DNA of 64,000 nt. Origin: JAFDWI01 sp964544305 (lineage in GTDB: Bacteria; Actinomycetota; Acidimicrobiia; Acidimicrobiales; Iamiaceae). This document shows, in pieces, positions 1 through 8,924 of this stretch; positions within the stretch are counted from its first letter, which is position 1, and each line of letters begins with the position of its first letter. The notes below the pieces were generated by a model. That model was not told the DNA's origin and searched no databases. It was given only the letters and a program-made list of their open reading frames with translations. The DNA is taken from assembly GCA_964544305.1 (NCBI GenBank), contig CAZJAZ010000006.1:13099-77098 (forward strand), in the 5' to 3' direction. The position numbers and the translations under genes were made by a program.

Positions 1-783
1 GTCGCATCATCGGATGCCACCAACATTGCGTGTTCCATTGTGAGAGACGGCGACGACTATGTGATCAATGGTCACAAGTGGTTCATTTCTGGTGCGGCGT
101 CGCCACACTGCAAGGTGCTCATCGTCATGGGCAAAACCGACCCGGACGCCTCGACGCATCGCCAACAATCCATGGTGCTCGTCCCTATGGACACGCCCGG
201 GGTTGAAGTCATCCGGGCGCTACCGGTCTTTGGCTATCAAGACCGTGAAGGGCACTGCGAAATCACCTTTACCAATGTGCGTGTACCGGTGTCGAATGTG
301 CTCGGTGAACAAGGCGGAGGTTTCGCGATCGCTCAGGCGCGTCTCGGGCCAGGACGCATCCACCACTGCATGCGATGCATCGGTGCAGCCGAACGCGCCT
401 TGCAACTGATGAGTGAGCGCGTGTCGAGTCGAGTGGCGTTTGGCAAACCACTCGCTGAGCAAGGCGTGATTCGTGAGTGGATCGCGATGAGTCGCATCGA
501 GATCGAGCAGGCCCGACTCCTCACACTCAAAGCCGCGTGGCTCATGGACACCGTGGGCAATAAGGGGGCACAAACTGAAATCGCGGCGATCAAAGTCATT
601 GCACCAAACGTTGCCCTCGCCGTGGTGGACCGTGCCATACAGGCCTTTGGCGCAATGGGCGTTTCTGACGATGTGCCTCTGGCAAGGATGTACGCGGGGC
701 TGCGCAGTTTGCGCCTCGCGGATGGACCAGATGAAGTGCACAAACGAGCCATCGCACGTCGCGAACTCGCGCCTTATGCCTGA
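1..783 (+). CDS. acyl-CoA dehydrogenase, C-terminal part (5' end outside window)
   Basis: Flavin-dependent acyl-CoA dehydrogenase, which introduces a 2,3-trans double bond into an acyl-CoA in fatty-acid or related catabolism. The reading frame is open from base 1, so the N-terminal domain lies outside the window. Visible are the middle beta domain (INGHKWFISGA near the start, then FTNVRVP and NVLGEQGGGF) and the C-terminal helical domain with GPGRIHHCMR, SRVAFGKPL and QAFGAMGVSDD, ending ADGPDEVHKRAIARRELA. The GPGRIHHCMR and DGPDEVH pattern resembles the ACAD10/11 group more than short-chain enzymes; substrate cannot be told. It overlaps the 3' end of the convergent nhaA gene by 10 bases. 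Confidence 0.93.
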   Translation, partial: VASSDATNIACSIVRDGDDYVINGHKWFISGAASPHCKVLIVMGKTDPDASTHRQQSMVLVPMDTPGVEVIRALPVFGYQDREGHCEITFTNVRVPVSNVLGEQGGGFAIAQARLGPGRIHHCMRCIGAAERALQLMSERVSSRVAFGKPLAEQGVIREWIAMSRIEIEQARLLTLKAAWLMDTVGNKGAQTEIAAIKVIAPNVALAVVDRAIQAFGAMGVSDDVPLARMYAGLRSLRLADGPDEVHKRAIARRELAPYA

Positions 784-1997
784 TCAAGAACGTTGTTATC
801 GGGCGGTCGTTTGACCGCAAAAACCAGCCACCCCAAAGTTGCCCCGATAAGCGACGCAACAAGGATGGCAATTTTTGCATCGTGTGCAAGGCCACGCGTT
901 GGACCAACAAATGCCAATTCAGTAATGAAGAGTGACATGGTAAATCCGATGCCAGCCAAGCATCCTGCACCAAAAAGATCAGACCACGACATTCCGGTGC
1001 CAAGGCGTGCATAACCGCACTTGATCGCGAGCCACGACGCCCCAAACACGCCAATAGCTTTGCCGACGACAAGTCCAAGAACGATGCCAGCGCCGACGCG
1101 CATGCCCTCTGGACCAAGTCCACCGCGCAACACCACCCCCGCATTTGCCAATGCGAAGAGCGGAACCACAACAAAGTTTGCGGGCGCATGCAACCGATCA
1201 AGAAGATCTTGGGCGAGTGGGCGACCGTTTCGGTGCAACGGCGTCACAAACGCCAATGCGACACCCGCGATTGTCGCGTGCACGCCAGAGAGCCATGTGG
1301 CGTACCAGAGCATGATGCCAAGGGCGACAAAAACAACGTTCGGAAGATTTCCACGGCGGCTCAAGATGGCGACGCCCGCAACGATTACCAGGGCAACACC
1401 GAGCCACATCCGGTGCAGCTGCCCCGAATAAAACAGCGCGATGACCACAATCGCTCCCAGGTCATCCACAATTGCTAACGCCAAGAGAAAGGTCTTCACC
1501 GGCAACGGCACGCGTGCGCCAAGGAGCGCGGTGACGCCAATCATGAACGCAATATCGGTCGCGACAGGAATGCCCCAGCCGTGCGCCCCACTGGTCCCGC
1601 CAGCGATCAACAAATAGATGCAAGCGGGCACGATCATCCCACCAACTGCGGCAACGATCGGCAGCCGAGCAAATGCACGATCCTGCAACGCCCCTTCCAT
1701 CCATTCGTGCTTGATCTCGAGTCCAACGACAAAAAAGAACAGACACATCAAAGCGTCATTGACAAGATGGACCAGGCTTGTCGTGCCCAACGGTCCAATT
1801 GATCGCCACCCCAGCGAACTGTGCCAGAAACTTTCGTACGACGTCAGCGAGCCCAGATTCACCCAAACCAAAGCGGCCAATGTCGCGAGCACCAACATGA
1901 CCCCTGATGCCGCTTCAATAGCAAGGAATCGTCGAATGGGGTCTGTAAAACGGTTCGACCCGGGTTCGTCATTTGGTACACCACCTATTGAGGGCAC
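774..1997 (-). CDS. nhaA: Na+/H+ antiporter NhaA
   Basis: Membrane antiporter that exchanges internal Na+ for external protons, for pH and sodium homeostasis. The protein of 407 residues has about 12 hydrophobic segments. The paired aspartates of the ion-binding site are seen in AIVDDLGAIV (D178, D179), and D147 in VATDIAF corresponds to the other conserved Asp of the family. The C-terminus GCLAGIGFTMSLFI is also typical. The GTG start overlaps the end of the upstream anti-sigma gene by 13 bases, which suggests co-transcription with the anti-sigma pair; a functional link is not shown. Length matches the family. Confidence 0.97.
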   Translation of the reverse strand: MPSIGGVPNDEPGSNRFTDPIRRFLAIEAASGVMLVLATLAALVWVNLGSLTSYESFWHSSLGWRSIGPLGTTSLVHLVNDALMCLFFFVVGLEIKHEWMEGALQDRAFARLPIVAAVGGMIVPACIYLLIAGGTSGAHGWGIPVATDIAFMIGVTALLGARVPLPVKTFLLALAIVDDLGAIVVIALFYSGQLHRMWLGVALVIVAGVAILSRRGNLPNVVFVALGIMLWYATWLSGVHATIAGVALAFVTPLHRNGRPLAQDLLDRLHAPANFVVVPLFALANAGVVLRGGLGPEGMRVGAGIVLGLVVGKAIGVFGASWLAIKCGYARLGTGMSWSDLFGAGCLAGIGFTMSLFITELAFVGPTRGLAHDAKIAILVASLIGATLGWLVFAVKRPPDNNVLDQA

Positions 1998-2443
1998 GAG
2001 CGTACTTTGGATCGGTTGCGAAGAATTACCGTCGCACGCGTGCCAGATCCACCGGTTCTATAGTCAACGTCATCGGCCAGATACTGAATGAGTGGCAGCC
2101 CTAAGCCTCGCTCAAACTCGAGACGTTCAGGGTCTTCGACCGGTGGGTGCGGTTCACCCGTTGCTTCAAAGCCGGATCCTGAATCCGTGATTGTGAGGAC
2201 CAACTCATCTGGGGTCGCCCGACAGTGCAGTCCGACAAGAGGAACGTCACCGTCGCCAGCGGCCCGCTGATTTGCTTCAAGTGCATTGGTAAAGAGTTCG
2301 GTCACCACCAATTTGAGATCGGCGATTCGAGCGTCATTCAAAGTAGGGATCTTGGATGCCAGCGCCGCAACCAGAGTACGGACCTGTGCAAGGTGCTGTG
2401 CTTGCGACGCAAACTGCTCGTCGAGAATTAACTCGTCACCCAT
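1985..2443 (-). CDS. anti-sigma factor serine kinase, RsbW/SpoIIAB-like (HATPase_c)
   Basis: GHKL-type ATPase domain protein of about 152 residues, expected to bind a SigB/SigF-type sigma factor and phosphorylate its antagonist. The N box is ELFTNALEAN, the G1 box is TDSGSGFEA, and GLGLPLIQYLAD forms the ATP lid region, followed by GGSGTRATVIL. The ATG at 2443 is preferred because it overlaps the upstream STAS gene by 8 bases; an in-frame ATG at 2467 would add 8 residues. The partner is very likely the adjacent STAS protein. A sigma factor of the right family lies far away at 61.1-61.9 kb; pairing with it is inference. Confidence 0.88.
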   Translation of the reverse strand: MGDELILDEQFASQAQHLAQVRTLVAALASKIPTLNDARIADLKLVVTELFTNALEANQRAAGDGDVPLVGLHCRATPDELVLTITDSGSGFEATGEPHPPVEDPERLEFERGLGLPLIQYLADDVDYRTGGSGTRATVILRNRSKVRSCPQ

Positions 2444-2786
2444 TGCAACCGACCCTGTCTGTCGCATCGTCTATGCAATCGACAATCGTGAGCACCCGGT
2501 CAAGCTCGGTCACATGAAACAGCTCGCGAACCTGAGAAGGGGGAACAACCAAGGTGAGTACGCCACCAACATTTCGCATCCTGCGTTGCGCCCCAACCAA
2601 CACACCCAACCCGGTCGAGTCGAGAAAGGACACCGCCGTCAAATCGACCACAAGCCAGTGGTGTTCGACCAAGATAATCTCAATGACGCGGGCGCGCAGT
2701 CTCGGACTCGTGGACAAGTCAATATCGCCCGCGACCTCTAAGACGGTTCGGCCGTCGAACTCGGTAGTTATAAGAGAGAGATCCAA
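2436..2786 (-). CDS. anti-sigma factor antagonist, STAS domain (RsbV/SpoIIAA-like)
   Basis: STAS-domain protein that would release a sigma factor by binding the anti-sigma kinase in a phosphorylation-dependent way. The core reads VLEVAGDIDLSTSPRLR then VVDLTAVSFLDSTGLGVLV; the serine of DSTGLG is the usual phosphorylation site. The frame is open up to a GTG at 2855 (139 residues), but that start would lie only 9 bases from the divergent helicase. A TTG at 2786 has CGGAG upstream and begins exactly at the STAS fold (LDLSLITTEFDG), so it is preferred. It is first in a minus-strand chain with the kinase gene and nhaA. Confidence 0.88.
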   Translation of the reverse strand: MDLSLITTEFDGRTVLEVAGDIDLSTSPRLRARVIEIILVEHHWLVVDLTAVSFLDSTGLGVLVGAQRRMRNVGGVLTLVVPPSQVRELFHVTELDRVLTIVDCIDDATDRVGCNG

Positions 2787-2864
2787 CTTTGAGCTCCGAA
2801 AGCGTTTGTGAACCCACGCTGAGCCTACTCTGCCAATACCCCACCGCTGCTGCACCCTTGTGAA

Positions 2865-5216
2865 ATGCCTGACACTTCAGCTTCCAATCAATTCGATCTG
2901 ATCATTGACCACACGTGTGCTGAAATCGCTGGCATTGCTCGCCGTTTCGGTGGCGAGTTGCCGACCAATGATGCCCTTGTTGTTGATCGGCGAGTCGATT
3001 CGGCGCGTAGCGCCGAGTTTGCAGTCGCCGAACCCAACCTTGACCCGCTCGTTCGGGGCGCTCTTGACATTCCACATTTCTGGACCCATCAAGCCGAGGC
3101 TCTTGATTATGTCCTTTCAGGCCGTTCAACAATCGTGACGAGTGGAACGGCTTCAGGGAAATCAATGATCGCCTGGGCCGCAATCGGCCAGGCAATGGTC
3201 GGTCCCCGCCCGGTAACGGCACTCGTCTTGCACCCCACCAAGGCACTCGGACACGATCAGTTTCGACACCTGGTGGACCTCGAACTCCCCGGTGTCATCC
3301 CTGGTGTGTACGACGGCGATGCTTCCGAAACCGAACGTGTCTGGGTGCGCCGCAACGCAAATGTCCTCTTCACCAATCCTGACATGGTGCACGTTGGCAT
3401 CCTGCCTCGCCACGCGCAATGGGCTACCTTTTTGCGTCGTTTGCGCTATGTCGTGGTCGATGAAGCCCACACGCTTCGTGGGATCTTTGGTAGCCACGTT
3501 GCCCATGTGCTGCGAAGACTGCGCCGATTGTGTCAGGCGCTGGGATCCGACCCGGTTTTTCTCTTTGCCTCCGCAACGGTCGGGCAAGCCGACAAACTCG
3601 CCGCCGAACTTTGTGGCATCGACGACATTGCTTGGGTAGCGAACGACGGATCACCGCGAGGTGAACGACTGCTTGCCACCATCAATCCCCCCCTCATCGA
3701 CGCCGACACCGGGGCACGAGTCTCCCAGCATCAAGTCACTGCGGTACTCGCCGCCCAGCTCATTCGACGTGACCTGCGCACGATTGTGTTTTGTCGTTCT
3801 CGGCATGGTGCCGAAACGCTCGCTGGCGCCATTCGGAACCGGGTGGACGACAATCGGGCAAACGCGGTGCAGGCCTACCGTGCGGGCTACCTCGCCGACG
3901 AACGTCGAACAATTGAAACTGCACTTGCGAGCGGACAGCTCCTTGGGGTTGTGGCGACCAATGCGCTTGAGCTCGGCATTGACATCGGAGGACTCGACGC
4001 CTGCATTGTGCACGGATTCCCGGGGACAATCGCATCGTTTCGCCAGCAAATCGGTCGGGTCGGCCGGGCGAATGATGCTTCATTCGCGGCCCTTGTTGCC
4101 GGCAATGATCAACTCGATCAATATCTGTGCTCCCATCCTGGCGAACTCACCCGACGAGCAGTTGAACCGGTAATCATCAACGTCGCAAACCCCCATGTGC
4201 TTGACCCACAGTTACTTTGCGCGGCGGGTGAAGACCCGCTTGATCCGTCCGATGAGCGTTACTGGGGAGACGAACTCAATGAGGGGATTCTCCGGTGTGT
4301 TCGAAACGACACGCTTCGGATCCAGCACGTTGATCGGGTCGGTGAACCGGCGGCTCCGCGCGCGGTGCTGACAGGCCACGGTCATCCCGCGTCACGCATA
4401 TCTTTGCGCTCTGGATCTGGTCAGGAGATCCAGATTCGTGATGAAACCGGAGTGCTCATCGGAACGGTTGACGCGGCACGTGCGACCGCAACGCTCTATC
4501 CGGGCGCCTGCTACCTCCATCGCGGTGAACCTTTTCGAGTGACCACGCTTGATTTTCAATCGTCCACGGCCATCGTCGAGGCCGATGACGGCACCACGCT
4601 GACCCGCGCCGATGCCTCGACGGAAATCTCGTTCATCGACATTGACGAACAGCGCAGACTCGGTCCGATCTCAGTGAATTTGAGCACCGTGGCCGTACGG
4701 AGCGCGATCACGGGATACACCCGCATTGACATTGCTTCGGGGCAAACCCTTGAGCACGTGCCCCTCATGTTGCCACCGGAATCTTTGGTGACTCGTGGAT
4801 TCTCGTTGATCTTTCCTGAAGACTTCCTAGGTCAAAGCCAAGTCGAGCGCGACGCGTTACCTGGCGCCCTCCACGCGCTCGAACATGCGGCCATTGCGAT
4901 GCTGCCGCTGTTCGCCATCTGCGATCGTTGGGACGTTGGCGGACTGTCGACGCCGTGGCACCCAGAGTTGTCAGGTGCGACGGTCACAATTTTCGACGGT
5001 TACCCGGGGGGAGCGGGCATTGCCGAATTGGGATTTGCTTCGATTGAACGGCATCTCGTTGCCACCCTTGACATGCTCACGGCCTGTCCTTGCACCTCGG
5101 GGTGCCCGTCGTGCGTGCAATCGCCAAAGTGTGGGAACGGCAACGAACCCCTCGACAAGGCGACCGCGATCGTGCTTGCACAGCAGATTTGTCGCCAAAT
5201 GCGACGATCGCGCTAG
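2865..5216 (+). CDS. DEAD/DEAH-box helicase with DUF1998 zinc domain (SftH/MrfA family)
   Basis: Superfamily 2 DNA helicase of 783 residues. Motif I is TSGTASGKS (92-100), motif II DEAH (199-202), motif III SAT (236-238), and motifs V-VI are in ALELGIDIGGLDACI and QIGRVGRA. The C-terminal DUF1998 region ends with the cysteine cluster C741, C743, C747, C750 and C756, matching the metal site of the Hrq1/MrfA/SftH family. Bacillus MrfA acts in mitomycin-damage repair and mycobacterial SftH is a 3'-5' helicase; function here is by homology. Next to a Tad pilus locus the gene occupies the place of M. tuberculosis Rv3649. Its stop overlaps convergent tadE by 4 bases. Confidence 0.93.
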   Translation: MPDTSASNQFDLIIDHTCAEIAGIARRFGGELPTNDALVVDRRVDSARSAEFAVAEPNLDPLVRGALDIPHFWTHQAEALDYVLSGRSTIVTSGTASGKSMIAWAAIGQAMVGPRPVTALVLHPTKALGHDQFRHLVDLELPGVIPGVYDGDASETERVWVRRNANVLFTNPDMVHVGILPRHAQWATFLRRLRYVVVDEAHTLRGIFGSHVAHVLRRLRRLCQALGSDPVFLFASATVGQADKLAAELCGIDDIAWVANDGSPRGERLLATINPPLIDADTGARVSQHQVTAVLAAQLIRRDLRTIVFCRSRHGAETLAGAIRNRVDDNRANAVQAYRAGYLADERRTIETALASGQLLGVVATNALELGIDIGGLDACIVHGFPGTIASFRQQIGRVGRANDASFAALVAGNDQLDQYLCSHPGELTRRAVEPVIINVANPHVLDPQLLCAAGEDPLDPSDERYWGDELNEGILRCVRNDTLRIQHVDRVGEPAAPRAVLTGHGHPASRISLRSGSGQEIQIRDETGVLIGTVDAARATATLYPGACYLHRGEPFRVTTLDFQSSTAIVEADDGTTLTRADASTEISFIDIDEQRRLGPISVNLSTVAVRSAITGYTRIDIASGQTLEHVPLMLPPESLVTRGFSLIFPEDFLGQSQVERDALPGALHALEHAAIAMLPLFAICDRWDVGGLSTPWHPELSGATVTIFDGYPGGAGIAELGFASIERHLVATLDMLTACPCTSGCPSCVQSPKCGNGNEPLDKATAIVLAQQICRQMRRSR

Positions 5217-5611
5217 CCACTGTCGCCTTCGATTGGCATAGTCGACGACGCGTCCAGCGATACCGAAGTCCAACCAATTGCCGGTAGTACGGTCGCCTCA
5301 ACACGCACCTTAACGTCGACGGAGTTGGGCGTGCCGCCAATGCGACGCACGTGCACCGTTGGGCTCATCCCCCCCAGGTTGGAACGCACCGTATCCGTCA
5401 CCGCACCCGAACCCTCGTTGACCGCTGCGATCCTCGCCCCGGCCCTCGCCGCGTTGACAACGGCAATTTGTAGGGCACACAGTCGAGCGATCTGCACAAC
5501 GCCAGCGAGCAACAACACGATCACCGGTAACACCAGTGCAAACTCGACGGTCGCCTGCCCCGCTTGGAATCGATGTGAATGAGAGCTCGGCAAAGTCGGT
5601 CGCCTGGTCAT
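5213..5611 (-). CDS. TadE-like pilus assembly protein
   Basis: Minor pseudopilin-like protein of the Tad/Flp pilus system, 132 residues. After a short basic N-terminus comes the TadE signature GQATVEFALVLPVIVLLLAG, a prepilin-type hydrophobic segment at about residues 18-40, then a small extracellular domain. The Glu after GQATV is the conserved residue of this class. The ATG overlaps the stop of the upstream DUF4244 gene (ATGA), so it is the last visible gene of the minus-strand Tad operon. It matches the position of Rv3655c/Rv3654c-type genes in mycobacteria. Confidence 0.88.
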   Translation of the reverse strand: MTRRPTLPSSHSHRFQAGQATVEFALVLPVIVLLLAGVVQIARLCALQIAVVNAARAGARIAAVNEGSGAVTDTVRSNLGGMSPTVHVRRIGGTPNSVDVKVRVEATVLPAIGWTSVSLDASSTMPIEGDSG

Positions 5612-5811
5612 GCGACTTGGTGGATCACATGATCGAACACCGTGTCGAAGAGTTCACCAATCTTTCCTGAATGAGCGGCCCAGGCAACCAGTACCAGAGC
5701 AATTGACGCGGCTCCGAGTAAGACAAGCGCATACTCTGCGGTTGCTTGCCCAGAATCGTCGCGTTGGGACGTGAGCGCGCGCAGCCAGAAGTAGATGAGA
5801 AAAGTTGACAT
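5608..5811 (-). CDS. DUF4244 protein, Flp-pilin-like
   Basis: Small protein of 67 residues with one hydrophobic segment: SGQATAEYALVLLGAASIAL is followed by a short tail. This is the DUF4244 pattern, found in actinobacterial Tad loci and resembling Flp pilin (Q-A-T-A-E-Y before the hydrophobic stretch), so it is the best candidate for the major pilus subunit. The ATG at 5811 is preceded by a strong GAGGAGG ribosome-binding site, much stronger than at neighbouring genes, as expected for an abundant subunit. A longer frame to 5940 exists but overlaps tadC. A stop/start overlap joins it to tadE. Confidence 0.85.
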   Translation of the reverse strand: MSTFLIYFWLRALTSQRDDSGQATAEYALVLLGAASIALVLVAWAAHSGKIGELFDTVFDHVIHQVA

Positions 5812-5864
5812 GGGATGCCTCCTCGAAGCAGTTCTATTTGGAAGGGGGCTGATTGCCCGAGTGT

Positions 5865-6620
5865 TTACGCCTTGAGGTTGCCAAGAGCGTTCATGGCCAT
5901 AGGGGCAACGCCAAGCAGTACAAAGCCGGGCAGGGTGCACCCAACGAGCGGGAGCACAAGTTTCACCGCCATCGAACGCAGTCGCTTGTCAAGCAACGAT
6001 CGTTGTTCGACACGAAGTCGGTCGTTGAGACGGTCCAATGCGGCCACAATGGGAGCGCCGTCATGGTGGGCGCCCCGGAGCAAACCGGTGAGTGCGTTGA
6101 CTTGGTCACCGAGGGCTTCTTCAAGATCATCTAATGCATCGTCGAGCGTGGCACCACGATGATGCATTTGGACAGCGCGACGAAGCGCCATCCCTAGTTC
6201 GCCATTCACATTTGCGCCGACTGCGTCAAGTGCCTGTCCAACCGTGGCGCCGCTCGCAAAGGCAACGGCACACAAATCGATTGTCAAAATGAGTTGTTCC
6301 GAAAGGTCATCGGCCGCGATCTGATCGATTCGGGATTGTCTCGCGGTGGGATACCACCAACTCAAAATGATGAGAAGAACCGCAGCGATCGGCGAAAAGA
6401 CGACAATGCAAGTGGCAAACATGACCACGATGCCGTGGAATTGGTCGCCAGTCGCATCGGGTTGCGGCGTTTCACCAGCAACGAGAAAGCAAACAAGACG
6501 CCGAGCGCCATAGCCGATTGACGAAAAAATGTTATGATTGCATTTCTTGGCGCCACCGGTCATTAACAATTGACCTTGCAACGGCCGAATCCGAATCTGC
6601 GCGCGTTGTTGAACCCTCAT
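5865..6620 (-). CDS. TadC-like pilus assembly membrane protein (probable frameshift near N-terminus)
   Basis: Type II secretion F-domain membrane protein of the Tad apparatus; the C-terminal 180 residues carry the fold (SEQLILTIDLCAVAFASGAT, LDDALDDLEEALGDQV and a final pair of hydrophobic segments). The ATG at 6620 overlaps the stop of the upstream tadB-like gene (ATGA). The first 60 codons in this frame, however, look non-coding (hydrophilic, Cys/His-rich, poor in GC at third positions), whereas the frame shifted by one base encodes MALGVLFAFSLLVKRRNPMR at 6511-6452, a good membrane segment. Either a frameshift lies near 6420-6450 or translation starts late (ATG 6422). The C-terminal part is certain; the N-terminus is not. 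Confidence 0.75.
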   Translation of the reverse strand: MRVQQRAQIRIRPLQGQLLMTGGAKKCNHNIFSSIGYGARRLVCFLVAGETPQPDATGDQFHGIVVMFATCIVVFSPIAAVLLIILSWWYPTARQSRIDQIAADDLSEQLILTIDLCAVAFASGATVGQALDAVGANVNGELGMALRRAVQMHHRGATLDDALDDLEEALGDQVNALTGLLRGAHHDGAPIVAALDRLNDRLRVEQRSLLDKRLRSMAVKLVLPLVGCTLPGFVLLGVAPMAMNALGNLKA

Positions 6621-7303
6621 CGCGCACCACCCCTGATCGACGCGATGAGATGTTGCGACCACCACGCACCCACGACTTCGAACAGCACCCCAACGGCGAC
6701 GACACCAAGGACCGCCGGTTGTGTGACGGCTCGACCAAACATTGCGGGGCCAAATAGCAAGCCGCCGAACGCCACGACCATGGGAAGGACAAGAAGCATG
6801 CGAACTGACGTCGTTGCCTGGCTCATCCCCGCTTCGATTGCGAGGCGAGTTCGTTCCCGCTCGCGCAGAACAGCAGCCGCCGCTTGCAAGCCACGCGCGC
6901 TCCCCCCGGCAAGACCCCCTGTCATGGCGACTGCCGCGGCCACAACTTGCATGGAAGGACCCGGATACTCCTGAAGCCATGACACGGTCGCATCCACATG
7001 GTGTTCATGACGCAAGTTGCGGACCAGATCACAAATGCACGCTGCCCCCGGGCCAGGCGTACGTCTTGCCGCGTCATCAAGCGCGTCAGAAAGCAACATG
7101 CCCGAGCGAACAGATCGGGCTGCATTCTCAATAATCATCACAAGATCAGATTCGAACCGCCGGTTTGCGCGACGACGTATTCGCTGACTCATCACTTGTG
7201 GCAGGACGAGCAGCACAATTGCGGTGACCGCCCCCACCACAGGATGGGCCGCAATGCCAAAGGAGACCCCAATTCCTATGATCACAGCGGAGCGTTTCAT
7301 CAC
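6617..7303 (-). CDS. TadB-like pilus assembly membrane protein
   Basis: Membrane protein of 228 residues with the T2SSF fold, expected to form the inner-membrane platform of the Tad pilus together with the tadC product. Two hydrophobic segments lie near the N-terminus, a soluble helical domain follows (MIIENAARSVRSGMLLSDAL), and two more segments close the protein (VRMLLVLPMVVAFGGLLFGP and VLGVVAVGVLFEVVGAW). Start and stop overlap the neighbouring tadA and tadC genes by four bases each, so the genes are translationally coupled. It corresponds in position to mycobacterial Rv3658c. Confidence 0.85.
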   Translation of the reverse strand: MMKRSAVIIGIGVSFGIAAHPVVGAVTAIVLLVLPQVMSQRIRRRANRRFESDLVMIIENAARSVRSGMLLSDALDDAARRTPGPGAACICDLVRNLRHEHHVDATVSWLQEYPGPSMQVVAAAVAMTGGLAGGSARGLQAAAAVLRERERTRLAIEAGMSQATTSVRMLLVLPMVVAFGGLLFGPAMFGRAVTQPAVLGVVAVGVLFEVVGAWWSQHLIASIRGGAR

Positions 7304-8220
7304 ACACTCGCCCGCAAACGATTCACCTCAATGACTTGACGAACCGTGCGTGACCCGGCGCTCGCTCGCTCGACATGGACAACCATGTCAATCGCGCCAC
7401 GGAGTTGCGACCGGGTCATCTCAACCCCGAGATCGCTGCGGCCTGCACAAGCCAGAACAACGAGTCGCTCGAGCGCATCTGAGGCGCTATTGGCATGCAC
7501 GGTTGTCAATGAACCGCGGTGACCTGTGTGCATCGCTTGAATCATGTCGAGCGCTTCTGGGCCGCGACATTCACCGACGATGATGCGGTCTGGCCGCAGC
7601 CGAAGCGCGGTGCGAAGGAGTTGTGTCGTGGTAACTGCTCCGTTGCCTTCACAAAACGGCTCACGTGTCTGGAGCCGCACCACATGCTCACCGGGCAGAT
7701 CAAGCTCGGCTGCGTCTTCGATCGTTACGATCCGCTCTGTCGGGTCAATGCAACCGGCCATCGCGTTCAGCAGAGAGGTCTTGCCGGCTCCGGTCGCTCC
7801 GGACACCACAATGTTCAACCGACGTTCCACGGCTTCAACGAGTTGCGCTTGCAGCGCACCTTTGGCAAAGTCGGCGAGGTCTCGCCCTTTCACGGTGAAA
7901 CGCCGAATCGCCAAACACGGACCATCAACGGCAATCGGCGGCAAAACAACATTGAGCCGCGACCCATCCGCGAGTCGAGCATCGACAATTGGTGATGTGC
8001 GATCGACACGACGGCCAGAATCGATGAGGAGCCGCTCAATCGCCGCGTCAATATCTCGACGTTGCATCCACACCCCGGTATGGCGCAACTCCCCATTGAC
8101 CTCAGACCAAACTTCCCCGGGACCATTGACCAAGACATCGCTCACGTTCGGATCGTCGAGGATCCCTAAGAGTTGCTCGGCGGGCAGATCACTTTGCGGG
8201 CGAAGCGTCAACCCACTCAC
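7300..8220 (-). CDS. TadA/CpaF-type secretion ATPase
   Basis: Hexameric ATPase that powers Tad pilus assembly, 306 residues. Walker A is GATGAGKTS (141-149), the Asp box is TIEDAAELDL (167-176), Walker B is RIIVGECRG (212-220), and the His box reads HTGHRGSLTTVHANS (231-245). It is shorter than CpaF of proteobacteria because the N-terminal domain is reduced, as in actinobacterial homologues (Rv3659c). Coupled by ATGA overlaps to the Ssd-like gene upstream and the tadB-like gene downstream. Confidence 0.95.
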   Translation of the reverse strand: MSGLTLRPQSDLPAEQLLGILDDPNVSDVLVNGPGEVWSEVNGELRHTGVWMQRRDIDAAIERLLIDSGRRVDRTSPIVDARLADGSRLNVVLPPIAVDGPCLAIRRFTVKGRDLADFAKGALQAQLVEAVERRLNIVVSGATGAGKTSLLNAMAGCIDPTERIVTIEDAAELDLPGEHVVRLQTREPFCEGNGAVTTTQLLRTALRLRPDRIIVGECRGPEALDMIQAMHTGHRGSLTTVHANSASDALERLVVLACAGRSDLGVEMTRSQLRGAIDMVVHVERASAGSRTVRQVIEVNRLRASV

Positions 8221-8924
8221 GCTGCGACCTCACACACGTCAATGAATGCACGTTCAACCGAGCGAGGCAAGCGCGCACACAACAGCCCCGCGTCAACAAT
8301 GCGGGCAATCTGCGGTTCGCACTTCAGTTCTGCGACGACCGGTGCCCCGGTCACCGACGCAACGTCGTCGGCTCCGAGTGCACGGCCAGGCTCAGAGACC
8401 ACAATCACCCCGTCTGGCTGCAACGACGAGCACGCCGCATGCCGCATCGACAGATAGCAAGCCCGAGTCACTAACAAGGACGTGTCAGCAGCACGAACAA
8501 ATCGGTGACGAATACCGTCGTCGCAAGCCGGACTCACCGTTCCCGCATCAACGATGACCGTGCGACCATCAGCATGAAGGCGTTTGAGCAGTGGGGTGAG
8601 CGCATTCAACGAGGCAACTGCAGACCGACTCGACCCCCAAGGCAAAATCGAAAGGCGCTCGTCAACACGCATCTCAAGAGCCGCGAGCGCACCGGGCAAT
8701 CCAGCCGAACCACTTGCGAAGCCACCGGCTTCGGTGGTCGTTTGAATCCAATCAAGCACACCCTCTGGCGTTGGCGCATCCAAACCGAGTACGGCGGGCA
8801 CATCACCCGCAAGATCAACAAGGAGCACGTCATTTTGCACACGACGCACCATTGCAAGACCAAGGCACGACGCGACAACCGTCGTGCCTGAACCACCCTT
8901 CACCGACCAACACGTCACGATCAT
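8217..8924 (-). CDS. CpaE/Ssd-like ParA-family ATPase of the Tad locus
   Basis: ParA/MinD-like protein of 235 residues with the deviant Walker A KGGSGTT right at the N-terminus (MIVTCWSVKGGSGTTVVA). In mycobacteria the gene in this place, Rv3660c (ssd), is a septum-site-determining protein; in other bacteria CpaE localises the Tad apparatus. The start at 8924 is chosen because it sits at the fold boundary and has GAGAGG upstream; the frame continues to 9005 with a hydrophobic stretch that is not typical. First gene of the Tad operon; the promoter should lie in the 123 bases separating it from the divergent HAD gene. Confidence 0.85.
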   Translation of the reverse strand: MIVTCWSVKGGSGTTVVASCLGLAMVRRVQNDVLLVDLAGDVPAVLGLDAPTPEGVLDWIQTTTEAGGFASGSAGLPGALAALEMRVDERLSILPWGSSRSAVASLNALTPLLKRLHADGRTVIVDAGTVSPACDDGIRHRFVRAADTSLLVTRACYLSMRHAACSSLQPDGVIVVSEPGRALGADDVASVTGAPVVAELKCEPQIARIVDAGLLCARLPRSVERAFIDVCEVAA

